A DNA stretch of 64,000 bases from Symsagittifera roscoffensis. Taxonomy: Eukaryota; Xenacoelomorpha; Acoela; Convolutidae. Both the position numbers and the translations under genes were made by a program. Shown here piece by piece: positions 53,941 through 64,000 of this stretch (its first letter is position 1; every line of letters starts with the position of its first letter). The stretch spans positions 51,194,514 through 51,258,513 of the forward strand of contig NC_087070.1 in the NCBI RefSeq assembly GCF_963678635.1. The letters run 5' to 3'. Below the pieces are notes generated by a model, which did not search any database, was not told the DNA's origin, and saw only the letters and a program-made list of their open reading frames with translations.

Positions 53941-55756
53941 AAAGGGGGGAACCACGAAAAACATCTATTTTACCCGAGTTCTACTTGAAAATTTTACGCT
54001 AAAACGTTCTTAATTGATATTTAGGGCGGAGCAAAACTCTCGTTTCATCGAATATTCAAGGATAATAATCGATTGTATTTCATAGAAAAGTTTCATGACT
54101 GAAAAATGGAATTGATTAGAATAGGATTATATTGCTAATATTTTTGAAGCCATAAAATCCATTCATAATCAGTTAAAATCGATTTTTTTTTTCAACTTAT
54201 TACACCCTCGAACCAAACATGATGTGTTTAAATTGATTACTTTCTGCCAGTATTGGCATCATTGGTGATATAATTTTGTGGTATTAGCGATTTCATCAAA
54301 ATGGTCCAAAATTTTTGTAATGCGGTTTCGTAAACAATTGTTTCCGATAACACAGCCTCAAATTGGAACAAAATAGCTTCTTCAAAGAACTTCACCAATG
54401 ATCTTCAAATACCTGAAAACGAATATCAAATTTATAAAAATTCGTTTTGAGTTAAAATTATGAAATGTTATCCGAAAAAAAAACTGCTTCATTTGAAATC
54501 TTGAAAGATGTTAATTTTCGAAAGAAAAGCCTGAAAGTACAACTTTCAAGTTTGAGCAAAAAAGACTACAGCGCTTAGGGATCACCAAAGGCCATACAAT
54601 TGTTAGAAGAAATTAAGACTGAATCCCTGCATTTTCCTCGAGATTAAATTTCTTCATCATTGCAACGTTAAGCGCAGTTAACTTGGTTTAACCGCCGTTG
54701 AAGTGCAGAGACATTGTGTCGATGAGGTTAATAGAAAAGGAGCTTGAAATATGGAAAATTAGAAAAAGCTTTGATTTCAAAAACACGACGAGCTCTGGAG
54801 AAACATGAACAGTTTAAGACATTCAAGAAAGAGTATTGTTCATTCTTTCATCTCGGAAATCGTCAGTCTATAAACTATGTGGTGCTTTATGAAAGCATAA
54901 TTTAATTTTGGTTCATTTGGGTCCGAAACATTTTGGGTCAGAAACTTTTTGTAATTTAATTTTGGTTCATTGAGTCTGAAAAACTTTGTCTGAAACAAAT
55001 TGCTGGTTGAACTTCGAGCTTTTGTGACATTTTTTGAGCGCATATGAACTAAACAGTAAAAAAGGAGCAAAGTTTTCGTTAAAACTTTCAAAGTAAGAGG
55101 GTTCTAGCTGTTAATGCAAAATATAACATTTTGAAATCGTTATTAAAAAACTAATTTGATTAGGAAGTTCTAATTAGCGGAAAGCTAATTGATTAGGATG
55201 TTAACTTATGTTTCAAAAATTAGCAAAAATTTCGTTGCTTACTTGACTTAATCGATGCGTTATTTTGGCTTTATTGTTCCGACTTTCGATACGAAAGTAA
55301 CGGAATATTTGTGCTCGTGGTGGTTTTTTTTTTCTTTAGACAAATGTTGATTTTTTAACTAGTCAATTTTGACGGAATTTCCTAATATCATTCAAAAGGT
55401 ATTGTAGTCCTGAGCTTAAATTGGAAAAAAAATTTCACCTGTAGTCATTTTTCGTAAAGTTATAGGGGTTTAAAGATTACCATTTTGGCCAATTTAGGCC
55501 AATTAACGCGCGATACATTTCGCGCTTTTAACGTGTAAGCGGAGATTTAACCCGTCGTGGAAATCGTTCCAAATTCGTTGAAAGAAGCTTATTTGCCATA
55601 ACTGATGTGTTACAAGGAGCGAAATCCAGCCTTTTATCGCGAGTGGGGTGATGATTTTCATTTAAAAAAATTCAATTGTTAGAGAAAAAAGTGTTTCATT
55701 TTATTTTATTACATTTAATTTTTTAATGTTAGTACTGCCTCATAGAACTTAAGAGG
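53941..55756. other. No gene seen
   Basis: AT-rich intergenic DNA. A tandem pair (54897-54952 and 54953-54995) repeats TAATTTAATTTTGGTTCATT. Frames of 60-85 codons here show no family resemblance. Confidence 0.5.
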
Positions 55757-55801
55757 CAGTCGAAATTTTCCGGGCTTCGCCCTGATACGAGCAGTCTTTT
55801 T
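55757..55801 (+). repeat. Dispersed hairpin repeat, copy 2
   Basis: It contains CGGGCTTCGCCCTGATACGA followed by GCAGTCTT, matching 14830-14874. The flanking TTAAGAGGCAGT and ACTGCCTTTT enlarge the potential stem-loop in this copy. Confidence 0.7.
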
Positions 55802-58140
55802 CACTTAACTGCCTTTTATTCCTAAATTTTGAATCTTTTTTCTCTTTTTTCCACTATTGTGATAGAAGCAATTTTTCGCATCAATTGTTGCAATTACGAA
55901 ACTCATTGTGGATGAAATAACTATACAATGTAATTATGAGAACGAAAAAAAAGTTTCGCCAGTCACTGAAAACATCACGACTCTCTTTTGGGGTAGCTGG
56001 CTGTAGGTTTCTAGTTTCTATTAGATAAAAGATTCAATTTTATGCTTGTTCTTATTTGGTACAAGTTTTGTTCATTGAAATTTTTTTTGTGATTACCAGG
56101 TTAAAGTTTTTTCGATTACAAAGCCAGACATTGATTTTTGTGAAATGTCAGCAGATTCACCAACAAGGAAAATCCCATTTGTTTTCTTTTGATCTTTCCT
56201 TTGTCTTGATCTTTCCGACGAAATTTAGACAAAATTAAAGATCTGGATCCAGTAACTTACTAATCTATCCGCTGCACAGTTTTGCTTCGTACGATCTTTC
56301 TTGGTGGAACAAAAAAGTGAGAAAATTAGGTTTTTTTGTTTTATCTTTGCTTGGTTTTGGTGAAATAAATTCTGGATTCTGTTGAAAGTGGAATCAATGT
56401 TTTTTTTTATTTTTTCAATATTTTAAACTCGATTTAATATTTTTGCGGATTCAGGATTAGAAAGAAAACTTGGCAATCTTGTAGCGTTGGGATACAAAAC
56501 AAGAGTATTTAACTTGTACAAAATTTCTGGCATATCTTTAACTCATAAGTAATACAGCAAATCTACTAAATCTGTACCTTGAGAAGTGCCTTGCTCTAAA
56601 TGAAGCCAATCTATTTAAGCATCACCTACAATTGTTTGCTGCTGTCTGTTTCTATTAAAAAAAGGTAGATCAGTGGCTGATAGTTCAGAAAAAAGATTTC
56701 TCAATTTCTGTTGAAAGACGGGATGTGAAAGTGAGTCTACTGCTTGGATATGTCTAAATATGCTGCTGCTAGGTTTTGTTTTGTATGGACGAGCATTTGT
56801 TTTGTATGGACGAGCATCATTGATAAATTAATTGTGCTTAAGTTCGAATGGCTTGGGATTTAGGATTACAACACCATTGAAAAACCTGATTAAATTGAGA
56901 TTATTTTTTTTCATTATGTTAGAAAAAACCGGTGCTAAGGAAATTGGAGGGTAAAGGATTGGATTAGTTGTATCTCCTTTTTAGATACAGTAGAAATTTG
57001 TGCTTTTTAAAGCTTTGTAGAGACCCAGCGACTGAGATGGATTAGTTTTTTGAAGTTAATTTAGGGTTGATTTAGTGCTCACTGTCTTTCAGGGACGAAA
57101 CAAGTCTTAACTGAATCGTGAACGCTTGTCACTGCAATCTAAGTGACATATTGAAACTTTGCTATCAGATCTCGGTGAAGTAGGTTTAATTAGCAGTGAG
57201 TAAAGGAAAATGTCTTTTTATTACACGTATTTAGATGGACATTTCTAGTAAAAGAAGTCAACTTTCAATATCATTGATTACGTAACCAAATGAACTGCGA
57301 AATTGATTTCTCGGAGTAACTTGCTTCTTCCTCTTTTTTAAAGGAAATTATTGAAACTCTTATGTTTTTTTTGGAACTGTCAATATTCTGATATTTGGTT
57401 TTTTTGTATGTATGAATTTTAACCTGATTGTTGTAGCTATTTCGCAGTACGTTTATAGCTGTCATAATCTACGAAAATTAACAATTTTTGATATATTCTT
57501 AGTGAATTGATTTTCAATCTCACTCAGTTGTTGATTGAGTTCAAGAATGTCTTAGATAGTTGGGAAGATATTTTGTTTAAGGCATAAAAATAAAACTCAC
57601 AATGCGGTTTATTCCATCCATTTCTTGATTACAAACCCTCAGTCATTTCCGTTCACTTTTACAAACCCTCTGTCAATTTCGTTCAAGTCACCTTTTCCTC
57701 TCAGTAGAGAAGACACCGTGGCTTTTGATTCAAGTTGCCACAAAATCGTTTCATTGCAATGTTTTTGTTGTGTCTCAAAGTTTCCTGTTTTCTTTTGACT
57801 TTAGATACAAATTATTATCAGATGATCCACATTTAGAGGGGGCTACTGAACAAAAAACTGCTTACACCAAGATTTAGGCGTGATAACATAACCAAGAGGG
57901 ATCTGTTATGTGCAAAAAATACGCTTGTACCATTTTATTAGCTGTTTTAAAGACAATGTTTTCAGCTTCTCGTTTATTCAATTGACTGAAACTCAATTCT
58001 CCCAGAACATACTTATTAGAATCTACTTATTGGAATCGTATCCAGGTGTCTTCAATCAATATTTGTTCAAGCACCTCGGGGGAATTAATTGCAAGAGTAG
58101 CTAGATTCATTTTTCAGCTGCTTTCGTATCAATGAACCAA
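55802..58140. other. No gene seen
   Basis: AT-rich DNA. Small duplications: TTTTGTATGGACGAGCATT twice (56777-56818) and TTACAAACCCTCWGTCAWTT twice (57629-57686). No coding exon was recognised. Confidence 0.5.
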
Positions 58141-58147
58141 GTTCTAC

Positions 58148-58450
58148 TCAGATTCTTTCGAAGTTGCGAAACAAAAGAATAGGAAACCTTTCCGGATCGT
58201 CGGGTTTAGTTGACTTTTTGTGATGAGAATACCACCTCCTCAACTGTAACCGGAGCATATTTTGTTTCAGTTGCGTCGGAAGTGAAAATGAGTTGTTTTG
58301 CATAAGTGGGTACGTGAGTTGACTGCATGTTCCATCCAGCCAAGTTTCAATGAGTACTACTAAAATGTTTGTTTTTAGCAACTTCAGAGAAGAAGCGTAT
58401 TTCAACATGGATGATTCATGCTTCTGCAAAATTTGTAACACTGCAGCCTG
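58148..58450 (-). pseudogene. LINE endonuclease fragment
   Basis: A minus-strand piece reads NILVVLIETWLDGT and, after a frame change, GGILITKSQL. The ETWL box followed 30-50 residues later by GGGV/ILI is the hallmark of apurinic-like endonucleases of jockey/CR1/RTE-type non-LTR retrotransposons. RT is not present nearby, so this is a 5' fragment. Confidence 0.55.
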
Positions 58451-59100
58451 AAAAAGTATATCAAAACTGCACTATAGATACAAATGAATTTCTACTTTTT
58501 AATTTAGATATTGAAATAGTAGGTGCCGTATGTGCGTTTGAAATGTTTTGAGTTCGTCTAACTTTAATTATTAGGAAGAACATAACGACAGATTTGAAAA
58601 ACCTGTCAAACATGATGTGTACTAAATAAATTAAACGTTCAATTGACATCTAGCTGCTATATCATTTGTTTGTTTGGGTAGTACCTGTTGCGTATGTCAT
58701 TTTTATGGTGTTCTTTTTTTATTTATAAATTTAGTATTTTATGAAGTGTGCATAACCACTCTCGCTGAAGCCACAGCTCAACAATCTCCCTGGTTAATTA
58801 AAGTTTTTCCAGACAAGGCTTGAGCACAAGGCCCCTAGAAGTAGAAGAATCTTGTGAGGTGACTCGAGACAATAAGCTTGATAGCGGTATGATTTTTCCA
58901 TTACGGCATTTTACAAAGTATCCACGGATCGAAGCAAAAGCATTTGATTAGAGAAAAATATCTGGTTTTCATCAATCTAAACGTTTCTTGTCAATTTGCA
59001 CAGTTTGATTTCCTTCTTTATAATTATTGTCTGCTTTCAAACATTTAAACTCAATCAATCTTCGGAGATTTTATGAATTTGGTCTAGATTTGACCAGCAG
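58451..59100. other. No gene seen
   Basis: AT-rich spacer without recognised exons or repeats. Confidence 0.45.
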
Positions 59101-59103
59101 AAC

Positions 59104-59541
59104 TTGGCAAAAGTTATTAAATCCACGTCTGAGCTTCTTTTCATTACTGGATGGACAAAAAATCCAAATAGCGCATCAACTAAAATCTCGATTCTTCTCG
59201 TCAGGGAGCCTGTGACATCCTGGAAAACGACTAGTTTGAGCTCAAAGTTGTTAGAGTTTTTTCCTAAAGAAGGACATTTGTTTATAACATACTTTGAGAG
59301 CTTCTTTTTGTCAATAACAGCAAGATAAATTGAACCAAAAATTCATTTTTGTGTTTCGACCGGAATGCGCTTAGCTGCAATTTCAATACAAGCTGGGACT
59401 TTTTCGCTTAAGATTATTGTTCGATCTAGAATTGTTCGATGACGTCGAACATTAGGAAATTAGCAAAATTGTATATCCGAAAAAAGAACTTATCTTTTCC
59501 TTTTAAAGTTTTTTTTGAGAAGGCATCGGATACCTTGATGT
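59104..59541 (-). pseudogene. Decayed paralogue of the 60.05-60.47 kb exon set
   Basis: A minus-strand copy of the unit at 60051-60467. The pieces VSDAFSKKT, KVPACIEIAAKR, YLAVIDKKKLSKYVINKC correspond to VSDTFSKLT, VNFAANCK and YLTGFDTKKFFKTVTNNC in the other copy. The splice-donor context AAAGATAA/GT is conserved. Stops interrupt it and most cysteines are lost. Confidence 0.5.
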
Positions 59542-59639
59542 CACTTTTATTCAATTGGTTTGAATTCGTTCTTGTTTTTTTTTAGAATTGCTTAAAAATT
59601 CGTTCAAAATCTGACGCAGTTGTTGCAAGCGTTGCAGCC

Positions 59640-60045
59640 ATACCTTGACGTGGGAGTTGGGGGCAGTAGCAATGGGGGAAGTTGGTGGATGTGGGGAGTG
59701 AGGGACGTGCACTTGGCCCTTTTTCACTTTTCTCACTTTTCGATTTCAGTTTTAAAAAACTTATTTATTTTTGTCAGAATGCAACTGCAATTGGCATGTG
59801 AACAAACAATCAATTGCGAAAAAAGTGTTGTCCATAATTTACATAAAAAAAACATGCTTTTAGCCATAATAACACTTGAAACAACCATGCAAACAGACAG
59901 TTTGATAGTTGTTAGTTACCACAAAAGGGAAGAAAAAGAAAAAGAGGCCATGCAGTGATAGTTACGGGGGGGGGGCTGCGATTTGAGAAATGAAGGTAAG
60001 GGGATTATGGGATGTGGGACGCGGGATGGGTCTTAGAATACATAC
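59640..60045 (+). repeat. G-rich block, part of a repeat shared with 61.19-61.31 kb
   Basis: It contains GAGGCCATGCAGTGATAG, a G9 run, GATTTGAGAAAT and GATTATGGGATGTG, all repeated in order at 61190-61310 (G14 run there). Runs of guanine could form quadruplexes. Confidence 0.6.
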
Positions 60046-60050
60046 ATAAA

Positions 60051-60347
60051 TTAAGGTGAAGGACATAGAGTTGGAAGGGTCGAAGTTGTGATGGACTTCG
60101 CGGTCGCGGTTTGATTTTCCTCGGAGAGGGACTCCAAACTATGCAGAGGGATTTTAGCCTTGCAGAAGGACTTCAGATAGTAACAATTATTAGTCACGGT
60201 TTTGAAGAACTTCTTTGTGTCAAAGCCAGTTAGATAACTTGAACAATAATCATGTGTTGTGTATCCCGGTTTACAATTAGCTGCAAAATTAACACGAGCT
60301 CTGACTCTTTTTGGCTTCAAATTAGTGTTTGATCCGTAATTGATCAA
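60051..60347 (-). CDS. Candidate exon, small Cys-containing protein
   Basis: 98 open codons ending in TAA. From about residue 13 it reads PKRVRARVNFAANCKPGYTT, with cysteines in NCKPG, HDYC, NNCYYLKSFC, then a Ser/Thr/Glu-rich tail ending TLCPSP. A decayed paralogue 0.9 kb away keeps the same order, which supports real coding. Codon composition is more balanced than in the surroundings. The 5' part probably starts at an upstream splice site (AAAAAG/AG near 60300) rather than at its first Met. No family was recognised. Confidence 0.4.
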   Translation of the reverse strand: MINYGSNTNLKPKRVRARVNFAANCKPGYTTHDYCSSYLTGFDTKKFFKTVTNNCYYLKSFCKAKIPLHSLESLSEENQTATAKSITTSTLPTLCPSP

Positions 60348-60393
60348 TGAGTTTATTAGGAAATTAGCCAGATTTTATATGTGAGGATAGTAC

Positions 60394-60467
60394 TTATCTT
60401 TTTCCTTCGAAGTTAGTTTTGAGAAGGTATCGGATACCATGAGAACCAGCGTATGCCGCAACATTGC
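60394..60467 (-). CDS. Candidate upstream exon of the same gene
   Basis: It follows TATTTCAG and ends AAAGATAA/GTACTA. It includes ATG and an open frame beginning MLRHTLVLMVSDTFSKLTSK. Its 3' half and donor are conserved in the decayed copy at about 59480-59541. Joining to 60051-60347 in frame requires an acceptor that is plausible but weak. Confidence 0.3.
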
Positions 60468-60640
60468 CTGAAATATCTAAGTGATACCAGAAACAGTGAA
60501 TTGACGATGAAATAGTCAAGACCCGGTGAATTCAAACAATGTTTTATTTCACTCTTGAAACTATTGATTCTTATTTTGTGGACATTTTTTTCCATTTGGC
60601 ACCTTTTGGAAAGGTAATTTGTCGAATGGGATCTTCTCAA

Positions 60641-61761
60641 CTTTCATCGTAAGTTAATGGATCGTTTGTCAAGTTACCGGTTTATATTAGGTTTTAATCG
60701 TCAGTTTTTCTGACCCTCAAAAACATTGATTTGTATTTGATCAAACAAAATACAGAAAAGGATAGCCGATTGCTGTGCAAGTAGTTCAGAATTAGCCGAC
60801 CACTTTTGTAAGAATTTACAAAAAATTTTCTTCAAATTACTGGCTTGTGCGATGTGTAATTATGGAACTATACAAACGTGTAGAAAATTTGTGATTCAAG
60901 CAAAAACAGGAGACAATTTTAAAAAAATTTTTGAACTAATGTAAATAAATTTTTGTTAAAATTTTTTTTGAAGACGAAGGTAGTATCTGACAAATGGACA
61001 AAAAAAATTTCTAACAATTTGAAAAAAGGCTGAGATTTTTTAAATGTTTTAAACAGTTAAATGGCCATTTTTCATATACAACGAACGTTACTCGATCGCT
61101 TTTACACTCGAAACTGAACTTACACTCAAAAAATGTACGCCAAATAATTCACTGAGATAATTCTTTAAAAACAAAGAGACAATTGAAAGGTGGGAGGAAA
61201 ATGGAAAAGAGGCCATGCCAGTGATAGACGCAGGGGGGGGGGGGGGGTGGTTGTGATTGATTTGAGAAATTATTGTAAGAAGATTGTGGGATGTGAATAA
61301 TTTCGTGGGATGAACAATTGGCCAAATCGTTCACTTGGTCCATAAATTTGACCGAAAACAAACAAAACTACTTAATTCAAATATAGAAATGTATTATTTT
61401 GCGCAGGGTCGACACCAGACCTTGTTCGACTTGCCGACATAGTTGACACCTCAATATTGCTGCAAAAGGTTATCGAACTGACGACTATCTGTAACCAGAA
61501 AAAATGGTACAGCTGGCATTGAGCCATAATTCATATGTGCCAAAAATAAAAAGAGACGTCAGATTATCAGATAGTCCTCGTGAAATCATTTTCAGCTCAA
61601 AGATTCCGCTGTGAACTATTTTCATTTTCGAACAGTTTGGTGTTATTAGCAGTCAAAAGTTCAAGCGAGTTCGTAAACTTCAAGCGAGTTCGTTATTGTC
61701 AACAACATAAAATACTTTTTCAATTAACCCTCTGAATACATAAACCAAAACAACAGCTCAT
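60641..61761. other. No gene seen apart from a G-rich repeat
   Basis: AT-rich upstream flank of paralogue B. It includes the G-rich repeat at 61190-61310. No promoter motif is identifiable with confidence. Confidence 0.45.
61190..61310 (+). repeat. G-rich repeat, second copy
   Basis: A same-orientation relative of 59930-60030 sharing GAAAAGAGGCCATG, CAGTGATAG, a poly-G run, TGATTTGAGAAAT and GATTGTGGGATGTG. Confidence 0.65.
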
Positions 61762-62532
61762 ATGAGTTTTGTAATGAAGAGTTTTTTGCAATTGATTTAC
61801 TTTTTTCACATAAGTTTTCCTATTGTTAGACCTAACTTGCCGGATATTGTTATAAACTCGACATTTAACCCCAGGTGGTCATCTTTGTTGTTTTTAATTC
61901 CATTCAACGAGCCTCATGATCGTTATTTGACTATCTGCAGAAAATTCAGTCGAATATACTGCTTGCAACACTTTTATACCACTGATGAAAGCGATAATCC
62001 TGCGTTAATGGCCTATTCAATGAGTCAAATACAAACCCACAGATCTAACTTAGGGTATCATTTCCAATGGTTTGAAAAGTTTGCTTTTGAGGAGATTAAA
62101 CGGATTTTTGAGCCGAGCTACAAGCGCATTAATAACTTTGTTGATGAACGTGGCTGTTGCTTTTATCATAACTTTCATTATTTAACTGCTGTACTTTTGG
62201 GAATGATGGTGACACCTGACGAGTATTACACAAAACTAACTGATTTCTCTGACGAAATCAAAGAATTAAATGAAATTTGGGCTTATTTCGAACCAAACTG
62301 CGATTTAAATGTAATTACAAAAGTAGGATTTGGAATCGGCCAATTACAGCGAAAGCATCATTTGTACGGTCTGCCTCTACCTGAAGTTGGGAAACCTTAT
62401 GTTCTGAAAATAGGAGACAACTGGACACCTTCAATACCTTTTTTGAATCCAGGAGACTTTCTGACTTTCCGTTGGTTTAAACAAAAAGTTATGTGTTTGG
62501 ATCAGCCATGGATTTGTGAAGCTTATAGCTAA
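61762..62532 (+). CDS. Predicted secreted six-cysteine protein, paralogue B
   Basis: 256 codons, single exon. A second Met at codon 5 gives the more typical signal peptide (MKSFLQLIYFFHISFPIV), so translation may start at 61774. It shares six cysteines with paralogue A (59, 67, 132, 133, 245, 252) with identical spacing in the first and last pairs (8 and 7). Conserved blocks are VITKVGFGIGQLQR, PYVLKIGDNWTPSI, NPGDFLTFRWFK and QPWIC. Two adjacent cysteines (GCCF here, LCCY in A) are distinctive. NST is a potential N-glycosylation site. No stops or frameshifts. It lies 12 kb downstream of A on the same strand; family and function are unknown to me. Confidence 0.8.
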   Translation: MSFVMKSFLQLIYFFHISFPIVRPNLPDIVINSTFNPRWSSLLFLIPFNEPHDRYLTICRKFSRIYCLQHFYTTDESDNPALMAYSMSQIQTHRSNLGYHFQWFEKFAFEEIKRIFEPSYKRINNFVDERGCCFYHNFHYLTAVLLGMMVTPDEYYTKLTDFSDEIKELNEIWAYFEPNCDLNVITKVGFGIGQLQRKHHLYGLPLPEVGKPYVLKIGDNWTPSIPFLNPGDFLTFRWFKQKVMCLDQPWICEAYS

Positions 62533-62996
62533 CCAAGCAATCAGATTGATTTTTTTGGGAAAAACGACATTTTTAAATAGAGAGACTAAAAAAGCAATAT
62601 TTTTGGATTGATCATGAATTTGAAAAAGACTCATTTGTTTTCGAAAGAAAACGCTAAGTTGTCCTTTTAGAAAATTTGAGAAAAACCTAGAAAATTAAAA
62701 ATGATCAATGAATCACTTTGAAAGTTTTTTTGACATATTTCACTGCACGCCTAATAAAAACATCTCTTAATAAAGCATTACCAAAAAAGCTCGTATCAGG
62801 GCAATTCAATGATGTTTGCGACATCCCTTGTCTCTTCATCTTGCTTAGAGTAGTTTTTAAACGTATTATATCAAAATTCAACAAAAAAAATTTCAAAAAT
62901 GGCTGAGTTCATACATTATTCGAATCGTAAAAATGTTGTAACCAAAAATTATGCCAATTTTTAAAAAATAGCTCAAGCATTCGGATTGCTTCAAAT
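62533..62996. other. No gene seen
   Basis: 3' flank of paralogue B. A short minus-strand GCCCTGATACGAGC match (62787-62805) belongs to the dispersed hairpin repeat. Confidence 0.45.
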
Positions 62997-63188
62997 TTAT
63001 TTAATTTGTTCCCACTGACCCGTTAAAGGATTGTAAATTTGAAAATCTGAAGGTAATTGTCCCTCAAAGAATATACGCAATAAAGCATTTTTTTGATGCT
63101 TGAACTCAGGAAACCGGAACATTCCATTCCGAAAGGAGATTTTATAAGATAGTCCAAAAACACGCCAGCTCCTGTAATTTTTCATTTT
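62997..63188 (-). CDS. Candidate terminal exon of an unknown gene
   Basis: After an AATTTTGCAG acceptor the frame reads KMKNYRSWRVFGLSYKISFR and later FRFPEFKHQKNALLRIFFEG, ending NPLTGQWEQIK before TAA (63 residues). Composition is balanced and protein-like rather than AT-driven. No family was recognised. Upstream exons, if real, should lie beyond 63.2 kb on the minus strand; none was identified in the remaining 0.8 kb. Confidence 0.4.
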   Translation of the reverse strand, partial: KMKNYRSWRVFGLSYKISFRNGMFRFPEFKHQKNALLRIFFEGQLPSDFQIYNPLTGQWEQIK

Positions 63189-63254
63189 CTGCAAAATTTC
63201 GAACAAAACTAATCATCTCACACATTTTGTAGTCGTGCTGCCGAAATCCTTACT

Positions 63255-63475
63255 TTGAGTCGCGCAGCCAGTGTTTTCTTGAGTCGCATTGACTCTTTTT
63301 TTCTTAAGTCGCGCCGCCAGACTCCTCTATAAATCCCACCACTATCTATTTATTCTGTCGCACCGCTTCACTTTTCTAAAGTCGCGGCGACGCTTGTTTT
63401 TTCATTTCCGCCCGCAATCCGTTCTTAATTAACATCGTCAGTCTTTTCATGAGTTGCACCGTTTATAATTACGTG
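63255..63475 (+). repeat. Degenerate AGTCGCGCCGCCA repeat array
   Basis: Irregularly spaced units GAGTCGCGCAGCCAG, GAGTCGCATTGAC, AAGTCGCGCCGCCAG, TGTCGCACCGCTT, AAGTCGCGGCGACG and GAGTTGCACCG. Related GTTGCGCCGCCAA and TCGCTCCGCC occur at 63959-63995. The spacing of 30-60 bp is not strictly periodic. Confidence 0.6.
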
Positions 63476-64000
63476 CCGTGTAAAACAAAATTTATGCCGC
63501 CAAATAGCGAGTGGCTTTTATAGAATTCTGAACATGCTATAAAATTTCAGCGAAAAAAATTAAACTTCAGACTCAAAGACTATTTTATGCTATGTTTATA
63601 ATAAAACTAACCGGATTAAATTTTAATGAGAAGGCTAAGCCAAATATTTCTGGTCATAAGCGAGAACTACAGAATCAGTGTTTTTCACCCGCAATCTAAG
63701 ACACTTAGTCGTGGAACCCGCAGTTTTGGTTTTTATTTATATCACTGATTTCGATATCTTTGCGCACGATAACTTCAGCCAAAAGCAAGATCACAGGGCT
63801 ATGGATTCAGTAGATTCAACTCAGCTGATCCGAAACCACCAAATCTTCAGCTGTACAAAAACACACTTAAGCCTCGTAATGACCACCTGATTTTTCTGAA
63901 ATTGTGAAACCGGTTTTTTGTTGTGTCAAATTAACAATCTTTTCTAATCGGACGGCCAGTTGCGCCGCCAATTTTTTTAAATCGCTCCGCCATTTTTATG
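63476..64000. other. No gene seen
   Basis: AT-rich apart from the CG-rich motif copies at the very end. The window ends inside this tract. Confidence 0.4.

Noticed and set aside
1..64000. tRNA genes
   Set aside because: Several B-box-like GTTCGAATCCC stretches exist, but only inside hAT MITE copies; no accompanying cloverleaf or A box was found.

Overview
This is a stretch of an AT-rich animal nuclear genome, most likely an invertebrate. The evidence is spliced genes with multi-kilobase introns, GT-AG splice sites, and a dense mix of eukaryotic transposons: Ty3/gypsy and BEL/Pao LTR retrotransposons, a LINE relic, hAT-type MITEs, a MULE with a FLYWCH finger and foldback MITEs. The species cannot be named from the sequence. 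No prokaryotic gene organisation, tRNA, rRNA or CRISPR array was seen.

Layout. 0.3-1.3 kb holds a diverged direct-repeat pair. 1.9-2.9 kb holds two hAT-type MITEs in opposite orientation, each with an 8-bp target duplication. 3.5-10.2 kb holds two degenerate BEL/Pao retrotransposons arranged head to head, forming a large inverted repeat. 13.1-27.9 kb (minus strand) holds the six 3'-terminal exons of a host coiled-coil gene; all six junctions agree in reading phase. Its introns carry several MITE-like inverted repeats, a CA/TA microsatellite and an exact 263-bp tandem duplication.

28.75-47.59 kb is an unusually large (18.8 kb) Ty3/gypsy element on the minus strand. It has 97%-identical LTRs and is inserted inside a copy of the same hAT MITE family. 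Besides gag (zinc knuckle), protease, RT, RNase H and integrase, it carries two ORFs upstream of gag, two tiny membrane ORFs, a Pro/Ser/Thr-rich ORF, a putative envelope-like glycoprotein and a further long ORF near the 3' LTR. Several stops and frameshifts show this copy is not intact.

47.6-64 kb is gene-sparse. It holds two plus-strand paralogues (49.1 and 61.8 kb) encoding predicted secreted proteins with six conserved cysteines and no family I recognise, a broken FLYWCH/MULE transposase (52-53.3 kb), a LINE endonuclease relic (58.1-58.4 kb), a duplicated small cysteine-containing minus-strand exon set (59.1-60.5 kb) and a terminal exon of an unknown gene (63.0-63.2 kb).

The most notable candidates for something undescribed are the extra ORFs of the giant Ty3 element and the paired six-cysteine secreted proteins. 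The head-to-head BEL/Pao pair could also act as a hairpin-RNA source.
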